The notes below the pieces were generated by a model. It was not told the DNA's origin. It saw nothing but the letters and a program-made list of their open reading frames with translations, and ran no database searches. From Rhizophagus clarus (Eukaryota > Glomeromycota > Glomeromycetes > Glomerales > Glomeraceae): a DNA stretch of 64,000 nucleotides. A program made the position numbers and the translations under genes. The stretch lies in assembly GCA_015698045.1 (NCBI GenBank), contig BLAL01000172.1, positions 434,001 through 498,000 of the forward strand, read 5' to 3'. Numbering within the stretch: the stretch's first letter is position 1; each line of letters opens with the position of its first letter. This document shows, piece after piece, positions 21,704 to 33,422 of this stretch.

Positions 21704-22380
21704 ATTTTAAAATCATCGTCAGTAAATGATATAAAGAAAGATTCTTTGTCTCCATATTTTAAAAACAATTTTTAAAATTAAAAATTATTAAAAGATAATG
21801 AAAATTTTGGTTATTTCTTTATTTTCAAAATTCTTTAAATATGATGGCAAATTTATACGAAACCCAGTTATTTTTGCTGCCTTATTTAATTATTTTACAT
21901 CAATAAAAAGCTTTTGGAGAATAAATAATACCATTAACAACTGCAAATAACTACAATTGTATTCATAAAACTTTTATTTGCAACTGGTGTAAAAAGTGAT
22001 GGGTTCTTAAAATAGTTGATGGGTTATAAAAAGTTATTATTATTTTAATTTTTAAGTATGAGTTGTAAAAAATTTTTTTATTTTCCGATTATTCTACATA
22101 AGATTGATAAGATGAATGTGTAACACAATCGTATTTTGCACTGTTTACTAATTTTTTATTAAAAATTCTTAATTTAAGCTAATTCCAAGGATCGGCGCAT
22201 ATGTTATTGTTAATATTTTTATTTTATTACGTATTTTATTATAATAAATTAATAAAAAAGTTATAGTCATTTATAATACAATTTTAAGAAAAGTTTGCTC
22301 AAACTTTTCTTAATCATGATCACGTTAGGATCAAGAGGAATAAGGGAAACTGCAACCTAAAATAAATAAAAAAAACGTTA
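21704..22380. other. AT-rich stretch, no gene seen
   Basis: AT-rich DNA between arrays 2 and 3. An inverted pair AAGAAAAGTTTGCTCAAACTTTTCTT near 22285-22312 could form a hairpin of about 11 base pairs. Nothing else is recognised. Confidence 0.4.
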
Positions 22381-22419
22381 AAACTGTTTCTTTAATATTC
22401 AAAAAATATCCCTCCCTCC

Positions 22420-22890
22420 CTCCTTACATTTCAAGTCCGGAGTCCAGCAATCTGAAAAAAATAAAGAAAGAAATGTTAGTAACGTTTCTTTAACATTAAA
22501 AAAAAATTACCACCCTTTCCAACTTACATTTCCAAGTCCAGTTCATCCAAGAAGGCCGGCAATCTAAAAAAAATAAAGAAAGAAACATTAGTAACGTTTC
22601 TTTAATATTAAAAAAAAAATCCCCACCCTTTCTAACTTACATTCCCAATTCTGGTTCGTCCAAGAAGGCTGGCAACCTAAAAAAAATAAAGAAAGAAACG
22701 TTAGTAATGTTTCTTTAATATTAAAAAAAAATCACCACCCTTTCCAACTTACATTTTCCAAGTCCAGTTCGTCCAAGAAGGCTGGCAACCTAAAAAAAAT
22801 AAAGAAATATTAGTAACGTTTCTTTAATATTAAAAAAAAATTCCTCTACCCCTTCCAACTTACATTCCAAGTCCGGGAGTCCAGCAACCT
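22420..22890 (-). repeat. Tandem splice-cassette array 3, five units on the minus strand
   Basis: Units of about 110 bases near 22422, 22524, 22634, 22746 and 22857. Read on the minus strand each has T-rich DNA ending TTTTTTAG, a core that starts GTTGCCAGCCTTCTTGG and ends CTGGACTTGGAAAT, then the donor GTAAGT. The two outer units have a shorter core (about 24-27 bases, TTGCTGGACTCCGGACTTG). The shared TTGCCGG and GGACTTTTGGAAT elements suggest a common origin with arrays 1 and 2, which lie on the other strand. Confidence 0.8.
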
Positions 22891-23584
22891 AAAAAAAAAA
22901 ATAAAAAAAAATCATGGTTTAGAAAACCGTAAAAATAGATTGATCATGATAATCAATGATCGTCAAATTAAATATGTAAACGCCAAAAGGTTTTGGCAGT
23001 TTAGCAAAAATGAGTTTGATCACGTATTTTGAAAATGTGAAAGATTATTTCAAGATTTTATATTGTAAATTGATAGATTAGTTCTCTCAATTTAATCTAT
23101 GGAAAGATTTTAGTAACATTTTGGAAGAATCAGCAGTATTAGATCTGTCACGCCTAAATGTACCTTTTTTAAAAATTTATTGGAGACATTTCATCATTAC
23201 AATATATTATATAATATATGATGACAGATTGTTTATTTAATTAATACTTTAATAAAAAAAAATGAATGTTTATTGAATAAAAGCAATTTATTATAATAAG
23301 CTTTAATTACTTATAATTGAGGTCGAATTTTTTAATTTCAGTTGAATATAGGCCGATATTAAATCAAATTATAAAATAGTAAAAATATTAAAATAATAAT
23401 TAGATGACTATATAAAATATATATATATTTAATAAAAATAATAATAATAAAAGATAATAAAAAATAAAAAATAATAATAATAAAAAATAATAAAAATATA
23501 AAAATATAAATAAAAAATAAAAATAAAAATAAAATATAAAAAATACAAAATAAAAAAAAATAAAAATAAAAAAATATAATTTAC
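22891..23584. other. AT-rich DNA with a simple AAATAAAAAT region
   Basis: No gene seen. From about 23400 to 23580 the sequence is almost only A and T in ATAAAAAT-type repeats. Confidence 0.5.
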
Positions 23585-24010
23585 GGATTCCAAAGCTGCC
23601 GATGCGCAGTGTTTCTACGCCACCTACGACTGTGATGGTTCCCTAAGAAATATATATAAATTTAGAACTTAAATAACTTAAATATAAATTAAAAAAATTC
23701 TTAATAATTACTAGGTCTGTCCCAAAACCTTGTGCGGAACTGCCTATAATACCTTTCTCCTTTCCGGGACCACCTTCCATTTCGCGCACCATTCCTCCAT
23801 TCACAAAAATTCTAAAAATGTTAATACTATTAATTTTTTATTTTTTTTTATTTTTTTTTTTATGATTTATTATTATTTTACTAACATTAAAATTTCTGAC
23901 CAAGTTTCTCCACTTTCTTTCTACCTGTTGGCCAGTGAACCTCACGCAAGATCGTCTCCAAATTCTTCAAGCTAGGCTCTCCCAAAATTCAGAGCGGTCC
24001 CTTCCAGGTA
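23585..24010 (-). pseudogene. Relic of an unidentified spliced gene (three exon-like pieces)
   Basis: On the minus strand three GC-richer pieces have good splice borders: about 24010-23925 (donor GTAGAA), 23811-23712 (acceptor TTTTTAG, donor GTAATT) and 23642-23585 (acceptor TTCTTAG, donor GTAAAT). Phases close between the last two, giving a Gly-rich peptide with IFVNGGMVREMEGG, GTDLGTITVVGGVETL and RIGSFGI. The first piece, in the phase needed to continue, has a TAG and a TGA (LNFGRA, stop, LEEFGDDLA, stop, GSLAN). This looks like a fragment of a decayed gene. I do not recognise the family. Confidence 0.4.
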
Positions 24011-25130
24011 TGTTATGGTAGTAGTTGTTCCTTCTCCTTTACATTATTTATTTAATTTTTAGATCAGGAAACGTAAGAGAAAAAAAAACTAGAATATGAT
24101 CAAAGTTATTTATTAGTTTTCATTTAATTTTTTATCTCCTATATCTTATTAAATATTCAGTTATTGCATCAGTCCAATTTGCGGGCATTTTAAAAAAAAG
24201 AATATATAATAATAAAAAATAACGGCAATAAATTTTAAGAAAAAGAATATATAATAAAAATAACGACAACAAATTTATTGTAAGAAAAAAAAAAAAGATG
24301 AAACCTCTTTTTATAAACAATTTTTTATCACCTTGTATTATTATATTAATTACCCTTCAAGAACATTTATGTAAATTGTTCTAATTTCTCAAATATGTCA
24401 TGATTGTTATGATCTGTCTTCTTTATATTAATTATAATACAGATACAGATCTACAATACAATCAATCACAATGAACAAGTTAAACTCAACCTAAAGTCAA
24501 TTGTTATGATCGTGATTCCAAAATATCAAGATAAAGGTCTTCTTTTTAATTATATATCAAATCTAAAAAAGGTAAAATCTAATAATACAGATATGTAAAT
24601 AAATAGTGTTTTTTATTTTGGTTTATAATAAGCTTTTGCCAATTATAGACTACAAATAAAATAATTACGGATCTACAATACATTATACAAAGATCTTGAG
24701 CGAACGAGTTAAACTCGAGTTGAACTTGAGTTCAACTCGAGTTCAAAGCGAACAATTTAAATTCAAAATAAAATATCCAAGATTAACAAAAAAGTTGGTA
24801 ACGTTATAATGAAATTGGTAGTAAAACTTAATTTAATCATCTTTAATTAGGTATAAAAATTCTGATAAATTTAATAAAATCAGTGATTTTTTAATAATTT
24901 TATCAACTCAAGTTGAGCACGAATAGTGAATAATCAAGTTCGTGCTTTTTCGCTAATATTGACTTGTGCATTCAATAGGTGACCGATTTTGTGGCTGATG
25001 TAGCTGAATATAATATTACCCAAATAACCAATAAAAATTGATAATTTTGTTGATCATGTGATTGCACGATCACGATTTAATTATTTATTTATCATTTTTT
25101 TTTTTCAAAACTTTTTTCTCTCACTCTCAA
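24011..25130. other. Gene-free AT-rich stretch
   Basis: No credible exon. There are two copies of a block with AGATCTACAATACA (about 24450 and 24670) and a short run of GAGTTCAACTCGAGTT palindromes near 24708-24745. Confidence 0.4.
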
Positions 25131-25136
25131 ATTTTT

Positions 25137-25412
25137 ACTTTATTGTTTTTGTCTAAAAAATAAAGATAAAGGTATATTTTTTGTTGAAATTTCTTTTCCC
25201 ATTATTATGTTATTCTTAACACTCTTATTAATATATTTTTCCAATGTATTTCTTCTCACTAACGTCCTAAACAATGTTCTACTATCGAGTTTTTTACTTT
25301 ATTGGTTTTTCTAAAAAATAAATACAAAGGTACATTTTTTGTTGAAATTTCTTTTTCCATCCTGTTAACACTCTTACTAATATTTTTTTCTAATGTGTTT
25401 CCTCCTACTAAC
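25137..25412 (+). repeat. Diverged direct duplication of about 130 bases
   Basis: The block beginning ACTTTATTGTTTTTGTC at about 25137 recurs at about 25292 with many substitutions, including TTTTTTGTTGAAATTTCTTTT and the tail CTCTTA.TAATAT. It is followed by degenerate repeats of CTAACACTTCTACTAAC to about 25670. Non-coding. Confidence 0.6.
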
Positions 25413-25670
25413 TTAGTTCCTACTAACAATGTTCTACTGTTAAACATTTTTTATTCCTTACTTTTACTAACACTTCTACTAACATTAACAGTAACATTAA
25501 TACTTATACTTTATATTTTTTTTTATTGACGTTCCTTTTCTACTTCTACTAACTTTCATACTAACATTAATACTAACACTTTCTAATGTAAAAATTTTTT
25601 TATTAACGTTCCTTTTCTTTTGCTAACACTTCTACTAATATTCATACTAACACTTTTATTACTAACATTT

Positions 25671-26423
25671 TACTTTCTTTCAAATTAAATAGATATAATG
25701 AAATGAAAACAAGCAAACAAGTAAACATTAATTGTAAATTTGTGTAAAGAGTAGTGAATTTTTTTTATAATATTTTTTGTATAATATTTTTTTTATTATC
25801 GATTGAAAATATAAATAAAACTTTCAGTAATTACAATTAAATGAATTAAATTACTTTTAAATTACAATTGTATTTAAATTATAAATCTACTACTATTAAT
25901 GCCCCATAAATGCTATACTTTTCGGCTATCTGATATGTATGAAAATTATGAAATTATGCTTATATTTCAAATACAAATAGGATATATATCAGGTATATAT
26001 AGGGTACTTATTAGCACTATCTGATAAGTGTATAATATCTGTCCGATATTTTTTTAAAATATATCGGGTACCCAATAAATCTATGATATGTAACTGATAT
26101 TTAACTACCCAATATGTATAAGATATGTACCCGATATGTATGTTATATGTTACCGATTTTCTGCATCTGACAGGTACATATTGGGTACCTGATATGTGTA
26201 GTATTATTAAATAGCATACACATATTTCACACATATCAGGTACATAACGAGTAGCCAATATATACCCGATATGTACCCGATAGCATCAATTTTGACCAGT
26301 GATATGGGCAAACTTTATTATTATATATATGTGAATCTCTTAAGGGTCTATTTACATATCAAATTTATTTCAGAGAACGTGAACTGAGTTCACAATATTA
26401 CGTGTGTGGCACAGTAAATAATA
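25671..26423. repeat. AT-rich stretch ending in GATATGTACCCGATATGTA-type repeats
   Basis: From about 25920 to 26290 the words GATATGTA, TACCCGATATGTA and GGGTACCTGATATGT recur many times on both strands at irregular spacing. A short open frame across them is only repeat translation. The first 250 bases are plain AT-rich DNA. Confidence 0.55.
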
Positions 26424-27574
26424 TTATTTCGCAAACTTGACCAAGATATGGTCGATATCATCCTGGCTTAATTTTGCTATAGTTGATACTGAGAAAGATT
26501 TAATCCTTTGAATTATATGCTTGCCTATTTCACTAAAAAGATCATAAATCTTTAGAGCCCATTCTTTTTTCTTCCTAAGTGCGTCATCACTAACATTGGG
26601 GAATTGTTCCCAAACTTTTTTATTAACCAATGCCTGAGCAGTACGCTTAGGATTATCTTTCTTGTAATAATTAAAACAATCAACAAGAGCTTTTCTGAAA
26701 TTAAAATATGATTTGATGACATCTCATTTTGCAATCTCCTCCTGCTTTTCCAGATTAATGATTGAATTGTACAAATCAAAGAAATCTCCAGTTCCCTCTT
26801 CTGTAATCACAAAATCCTGAGATGTTTCAGAAGATAATTTTTCAATAAGATTTTTTAGTTTACCCAATACCTTCTTCTCGCTTTTCGTCTTTTTGGCTTT
26901 CTTGTTAGATGACTCTTCAGTAGATGTACTGGTTCATTTCTTACTGCTATCTTCAGCTGGGCAGGTAAAACACTTTTTGCGTGGATTGTCAATGCAATCA
27001 TAATGCACGACATGTTTACAGGATAAAAAGACAGTATCTTTTGAAAGGAAATCTAAAGTAATTTCTTCAGAGCATTTAGCACAAAATAAACGTTTTTTCA
27101 TTTCTTGAATTGATGTATCCTCAACTTCCTCTATCAGATCTTCTAGTATTGGTGAAATTAGGTTAAACTTTTCGCCCATCCAATTAGATAAGGCTAAAGT
27201 TTCACTTGATTGGGATAATTGTGAACCTCTCTTAGTAGTGGTAGAGACTGGATATATGATATCAACTTTTATTCCACAATTAGGAAATGGACACATGTCT
27301 GGCCTAGTAATCATGAGCTTCTTCTCGATGCACAATCTATGAAACAGATGCCCACACGAGAGTATAGTGAATGCTTTGAGAGCAAGAGTTAAAATATCAT
27401 TTGTACATTCAAAACATGGCCCTAAATCCGAAATTTCTTTATCCCTACCATTTCATCCTCGAGATACTTCAAAATATTATAAGCAAGGTTTCTATAGTTG
27501 GTAAAAGATGGGCGGGGCCTCTTTCTCTGGGTCTGGTAAGAAAAATCTTTGGTTGATTCTGAGTCCTTCGACAT
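26424..27574 (-). pseudogene. RING-like zinc protein of a transposon or virus-like element, decayed
   Basis: Read from an ATG at 27574, the frame has an N-terminal part, a one-base shift near 27445, then a first Cys/His cluster (CFECTND...LSCGHLFHRLC...CPFPNCG) and a second (LFCAKCSEE...FLSCKHVVHYDC...CFTCP), both RING-like. A TGA at 26934-26936 and another at 26724-26726 interrupt a Lys/Ser linker and a helical C-terminus (ALKIYDLFSEIGKHIIQRIK, then FSVSTIAKLSQDDIDHIL). The second TGA sits where Trp would suit. The protein would resemble repeated RING-containing families of glomeromycete genomes. Ubiquitin-ligase activity is possible for an intact relative but is not shown. Confidence 0.6.
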
Positions 27575-28635
27575 ATTCAGTTGGTTTAACTTTTATCGTG
27601 TACTAGCCAGTTTATATAACGCTGGTGCATGTACAGGAAAAAATATATTGTCAAATTCTCATTAGTAATCACGTATAATATTTCATCATTTATTAACACC
27701 CTTACAAATTTCATGTTATATAGCCCCTATTCTTCAGTAAGAATTTTACCATTTATCTTCTGCCCATTTGCCAAGAAAATTCTTTATTAATATATTAAAC
27801 AAAAATAAATACAAATGTTTAGGACTTAGCCTGTGATACATGACATCTAGGCCTATCACACTACAATGGATGAACAACGATATGGTAATGGTCTAATCAA
27901 TGTTGTGTATTAAAAAAAGAGGAAACCAAGTCCTGCGATTACATACGCGTCTCATCAGGAGTTTGAAAAAGTTTTAAGCGAACACTATTAAATGGTACCT
28001 GCAATATGCTTTGAATTGCGACTTCAAGTATGCTAACTGTTTGATTTTTGTTAACTGTAAACAACTGGCATAACTTCGTCAAGTTGAAGACCATGAAGTG
28101 GACCAAAAGGAACAATAATACAGTTAAGAGTAATTTCATTTGTGCTTTTCTAAATACAAGGTTTATAGTGAGGAAAAGCTTTGCTCGCATGAAAGCACAA
28201 CTTCTAATATATACGCACCATAATTTTACGCGGAAAGGTTGACTCAACTTCTGCCTGTATTTTCGCGCTTTATATTTGTCTCTGGGCTTGCAGAATAATA
28301 AAAAGCCAGCAGGCATATGATTTACATTGTCGTCTGATGCCAAGAGTTCTATAAAAACACATGTAAACGAAATCTTCATACCTTTTCACATGGAAATCTA
28401 CTTTGCAAGACATATGGCTTTATGCCTAACGATCTTGAAATTATGACTCTTTTAGCCCTCCATGACATATGGTTTTGACATTATTATTTACTTATATGGT
28501 AGGCCCTGTGTTGTAATTAAACTCTATTTCTCATTCTCTCTCTTTTGCTCAGATAAAAAATTAGAAGTAATGGTTAGTAAAAATGATTTATTTTCAAAAA
28601 AGTAATATGTAGCACAGACTTGACCATGTGATCAT
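27575..28635. other. Gap without a firm gene
   Basis: A 146-codon minus-strand frame (28379-27939) with one hydrophobic segment is present, but it has no recognised domain and overlaps another frame on the plus strand. It may be element debris. I call no gene here. Confidence 0.3.
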
Positions 28636-29022
28636 TTATTTTGTAGTACAATCTGGCCGAAGGTGTTGTGCATGGTACAGTAATTCTTCTGAGCTGGTGA
28701 TCAGCACTCCAGACTGATTGTTAACATAATTTTCTGAAAGGATTGTTAAATCAGAATCTGTATCAATAATTGGCTTACGGAACTGACTTAAATATTTCTT
28801 TAATTTTATTGCCTCTTCAATCTCTACTTCTGAATCAGATGAATTGGAATCAGAAATATCAAACATTTTATTCACATTGCTTTTGAACAGTTTTACAAGG
28901 TTTTCTAGTCTCTTCAAATTTTTCTCGAATACCTTGATTGCTTTCCCCAGCTCGCTAGGTAAATTATTGGATGAGAAAACATAGCTTTGAATCTCTGACT
29001 CCTTTTTCTTATTGTTTTCCAT
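28636..29022 (-). CDS. Small acidic coiled-coil protein of the decayed element
   Basis: A 128-codon uninterrupted frame from an ATG. It begins MENNKKKESEIQSYVFSS, has a probable short coiled coil (KAIKVFEKNLKRLENLVKLF) and an acidic Ser/Asp run (ISDSNSSDSEVEIEEA). No family is recognised. Its strand matches the RING-like relic, the Cys-rich relic and the DNA polymerase relic, so it may belong to the same inserted element. With flanking relics broken and this frame short, it could also be a surviving fragment. Confidence 0.4.
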   Translation of the reverse strand: MENNKKKESEIQSYVFSSNNLPSELGKAIKVFEKNLKRLENLVKLFKSNVNKMFDISDSNSSDSEVEIEEAIKLKKYLSQFRKPIIDTDSDLTILSENYVNNQSGVLITSSEELLYHAQHLRPDCTTK

Positions 29023-29190
29023 TCCTTATCTGCAGAAATTAGTCTAATTATATATAAAGAAAAAAAAATATAACTATTAATTATCACTGGATCAGACTCC
29101 CAGATAATCACACAGTTTGGGATAATCAACACGCCTACTACCCTATCTTGCCTTATATTCTTAACAATAATAAAGCCAATTACCCATTAC

Positions 29191-29691
29191 TTAGATAATT
29201 TGGCTGATTCAATTATTTCTACAAGCTCAGGTTGGATTCCTCCTAGGTTTCGTCATCTTATTATCAGATTTTTTATTCTCATTGTGAATCTTCTTTTTTA
29301 TGATAATAGGTGGCATATTATCTAAATCAGATTTACTGGGTTCCTCTATTGTATAAGCTTCTTCAGCTGAACTTGACTCAGATGAATCTGTTAGTTCTTT
29401 GCCAGCCTCTAGACCAGTTTGCTTTTCTACGTAAGTTCCTATTCAGTCTACGGTTCGTTCTAACTTTTTAACCCTCTTTCTGAGCTCGGTTAAATCAGAT
29501 TTGGATGACTCTGCCTCAGAATCAGAATTATCTGAACCTTTGCAAAATGGCACAAAATTACCATAGATTTTTATCTCAATTAATGCCTTGACTGTGTAGT
29601 GCCTATGTCCTGTTTTCATTGCTTCACATCACTCTTCTTGATGTATTAGGTCATCAGAAAAAGGGCATATTTTACATTTTATGTATGTCAT
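29191..29691 (-). pseudogene. Cys-rich small protein of the decayed element
   Basis: From ATG 29691 the frame reads MTYIKCKICPF and later HRHYTVKALIEIKIYGNF, with a Cys/His cluster at the N-terminus, then an acidic coiled-coil linker (LTELRKRVKKLERTVD). In-frame TGA codons at 29629-29631, 29443-29445, 29227-29229 and 29209-29211 break it. Several fall where Trp would be natural. Without the transposon next to it, this gene would lie directly downstream of the polymerase relic on the same strand. Confidence 0.45.
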
Positions 29692-29804
29692 TTTGAGTGT
29701 TATGTTTATAACTGAATATTATTACGTCAGAAAAAAAAATAATATAATAATGTATGTGATCTGACTACATATCACTATCTAGCTTATGGCTGAAGGCTAG
29801 ATAT

Positions 29805-30090
29805 CACTAGTCGAAAAAAAACAATTCAGCCTAAATTTGACCAGGTCGAATATAAGTTGAATGACGATCTAACCTATGTTAAATTGAGGCCGATTTTTTT
29901 AGCGCATTTAGGGTGCCAATTGTCTCAAATTTGGAAAGAAAATTTGACCATCATTTTACCTATATTAGGACATTATTACATATTTATTCGACCCTAAAAA
30001 AAACTATATTTGACTACTATATGTAATCTGAATATAATTGATAAATAGGTCGAACTAGAGGTTTTTCAAGGTCGAATAATAAAGCATCAT
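29805..30090 (+). repeat. CACTA left terminal and subterminal repeats
   Basis: Terminal CACTAGTC followed by scattered ATTCAGCC, GGTCGAAT, GAGGCCGAT, ATTCGACC and GGTCGAAC. These mirror the right-end set. Confidence 0.75.
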
Positions 30091-30260
30091 TTTGTATTTT
30101 ATAAGCAAATAAAAACCATTTATTTTATATATATTAACGTATATAGTATATAGTAATATAAGATAATTATATAAACCAACCCGCATATGATCAACCATAC
30201 AAAAAAAATATAAAATATCCAGTAATAATTATATAACCAAAAAAATAAATATAAAATATA

Positions 30261-32731
30261 CTAATAATATTCGTCTGCATCAAAGATTTCATGGAGTTCT
30301 TCGTTTTCTGTAACCCTTCCTTTTTCTTTTCGCTTTTTTTCAGCTTTTTGTTGCTAATATGATACAACATATGATATAAACAAAATTAATTAACAATATT
30401 TGCGACGTAAAAATATTAAAATAATTTAACTTACTGTTGTCAAACTTTTGCCGATCTCATCCAAATCTTCAGGTCTAGTTGAATTCATTTCTGCCGAATT
30501 TAACAAGAAATCTGAATATGGCTCTGTTAAATTTGGTTCTATTGGCACACAATTCTCGTAAGATTGAATCAAATCATCAACCATGTTGTCATATTTGCTA
30601 ACACCAATTGTTTCATTTGTTTTATCTGTCTCGTACATTTTCATTTTATCGAGCGCCCATTCAGGCGTATTCTCAAGAGGTTTACTAGACATGAAGTAAA
30701 TATCATCATTATAAATTCGCTCCTATTGCTTTTTTGTGCATTGAATATATTCTGCTTCAGGGTCTAATACGTCTTGTAATAGCTGTTTTAACTATTAAAA
30801 CAAAGATAAACAAATATCGAATAAATATTAAAATAGGTTAGGAGCAGTAATCACTTTAATACCTTGTCTGAATGCCATGACCGATCGTATACATGCAAGA
30901 ACTGCTTATTATCAGGCAATTTCTGTCTTGAATCATCTTCAGAATCTGATTACTCAATGGAATGATAATCATTCTGTACAAGTATTAGTAATAATTCGTC
31001 TTTATCAAATTCCTTTATGTTGGCGTCATTTCTTTCATATAATTTTATTGCTGCCTTTACTTGTTTATTTTTTTTCTGTCGAATATATAAAGATTAATTT
31101 CAAATGACTAAAAAGAAGTGCATTAAAATAAAATACTGCTCACTTCTGATAATAACGCATTCACGTGCATCCTATGGTCGACTTTGTCTAATTGGCCTGA
31201 TAGTCATTTCTGTTATCTATTTCTTTTATGCTTGTAAATTGATCGTAACTAGTTCAACAATTGGGTTACAGACGGATTATAATATCCACTCATCAACCTC
31301 TTTAATTCAGGTATCAATTTTTCATATATCTTTGCTGTCTGTTCACTAAAAGTCTTGTCGTAATCCAACTGATATTCTTCAGGTATTTGACCTTTCAAGA
31401 GGTTCTTCATTTCATCCTAAACAATAAGAGGAAATAATAAAAGCTGTATATATACATTAACACAATTCGGCTGCAAATAGTCTTGTAAAATTCTTACTCT
31501 TGCAGCTGAAGTGGCAACTTCATCAGGCGATTTCTCTCTCAATTTTAATCTTTTATTAGGGCGTTTTAGTGAATATTGCTGCAGAGAATCGATAGTCTTT
31601 TGAGGTGTGCGAAGTTGCTTGAGCTATTGAAGTTCTTCTTGGAGAGTTTTATTCTCTTCACATAATTGATTCGATTCATCACCAAAAATTTCATTAAACT
31701 GCCATAGTAAGGAATTCTCCTTCTCGACCTTACGAATACAGTCTTGCAAATTATCTATTTTTCATTTCATTTCTGATACTTTGACCTTTTCCTGATTCAA
31801 TTCGTTCTGTAGTCAAAGGGTTTCATTTTTTAAATTTCCTAGCTCTAAATTACCTATTTTAAATTATAAGGATATGTATCGAATCATAACAAACAGATGT
31901 AATATAATAAATATTAAAATATAACAAAAAATTTAGTTTACCCGCTTCTTCATTACTCGGTCAAACATTTTTTGATACTCCTTCTTTGTGATGTGAATGG
32001 TAACTTTTTGGTACATTAATATTAGGATATCTTTTAATAATATCAGAAGTTCGTTGAGATTGAGTTTGAGTTTGACTTAATGAGGCTAAAATATATTGCG
32101 AAATAACGAGTCTAAAGGGAGCTGTAGTATTAGTATTTAGTGATGTTGGTGTTGAAGCAATATTTCATGGTATGGCAATATTTCGTGATGTAGATGAGGC
32201 GGTGGTATTAGTTGGTGTTGACGCTCATGATGTGACAATATTTCGTGGTATAGTATTAGTTGGTGTTGATGCTCGTGATGTGGCAATATTTCGTGATGTA
32301 GTATTAGTTGGTGTTGACGCTCGTGATGTGGCAATATTTTGTGGTGTAGTATTAGTTGGTGTTGACACTCGTGATGTGGCAATATTTCATGGTGTAGTAT
32401 TAGTTGGTGTTGACGCTCGTGATGTGGCAATATTTCGTGGTATAGTATTAGTTGGTGTTGACGCTCGTGATGTGGCAATATTTCGTGGTGTAGTATTAGT
32501 TGATGTTGACGCTCGTGATGTGGCAATATTTCGTAGTATAGTATTAGTTGGTGTTGACGCTTGTGATGTGGCAATATTTCGTGATGTAATAGATGAAACG
32601 GTGGTATTAGTTGGTGTTGGTGTTAAAGCAATATTTCGTGGAGGAGTTGATGTTATATGTGGCGATGGTGTAGACGAACCAGCAATATCTGGTGAAGAAG
32701 CATTTGATTTTGATGGTTTCTTACGAGCCAT
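30261..32731 (-). pseudogene. CACTA accessory protein (TnpA-like, coiled coil), with stops
   Basis: Starts at ATG 32731 with MARKKPSKSN and a Ser/Pro/Thr-rich region, passes through the 16-residue repeats, then a short conserved-looking segment (VTIHITKKEYQKMFDRVMKK) and a long coiled-coil region (VEKENSLLWQFNEIFGDESN) down to about 31500. Later exons include 30692-30436 (ending near the SLTT donor) and a last exon ending EIFDADEYY with TAG at 30263-30261. At least one CGA-to-TGA type stop lies inside the repeats (32387-32389), and others occur in the coiled coil, so this copy is probably dead. In plants such second genes bind the subterminal repeats; that role is inferred by position only. 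Confidence 0.5.
32200..32640 (-). repeat. 48-base tandem repeat encoding 16-residue units
   Basis: About eight copies of 48 bases, minus-strand unit RNIATSRASTPTNTTP. Copy number and sequence vary by single substitutions, mostly C/T. The plus strand gives a 200-codon shadow frame with VLVGVDARDVAIF repeats. Confidence 0.85.
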
Positions 32732-33422
32732 TATTGTTTTAAAATTATTTTTATTTTTTATTATTATTTTTTAAAAAAGAAAAAAAGGCGATTTTTTTGT
32801 ATGGAACGAGGAAATTGAACCACTATTTATATCTATTTCTTTACTATCAAATTAGACTTTTAACAATTAACGATCACAAACATTTGTATAAAATTAGACT
32901 TTCAATAGACGTGATCAAATTAAACTTAAACTTTTGCATCAAATTAGACTTTTAATTAATTAAACATATATTAAACATATCAAATTAGACTTTCAATTAT
33001 TAGCCGTTAATGATCAGATTAGATTTAAACTTTCGCATCAAACTAGACTTTCAATTAATTGAACAGTTAAATCGCATTGAGTGCATGGTATGGTATATAT
33101 TTTATTTTTTAAATTTCAGTTTTCGTTTAATTTTCTATTCAACTTCTTACGTCTAATTTTTCGTATTCGAATTTGTCTATTTTGTTAATTATACCATCAA
33201 TATCATTTTAAAATGGAATATAATCACAATATCACTAAAAATTTGACATCACTAAAAATTTGATATTAATAAAAAAACCACAATATCACTAAAAATTCGA
33301 CATCACTAAAAATTTGATATTAATAAAAAATCACTATTAATTAAATATAACAAAGTATATTATAACTTTATTTAATGTAAAAATCATATTACAACTTTAT
33401 TATATCTGACTTTTATCAAAAA

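Noticed and set aside
25989..26258. 89-codon minus-strand frame rich in Tyr, Ile and Cys
   Set aside because: Produced by the GATATGTACCC-type repeats.
27939..28379. 146-codon minus-strand frame
   Set aside because: No domain, overlapping frame on the other strand, and unusual composition; kept only as possible debris.
32172..32774. 200-codon plus-strand frame with VLVGVDARDVAIF repeats
   Set aside because: Shadow of the 48-base repeat of the minus-strand accessory gene, which has a proper start and continues into a coiled coil.
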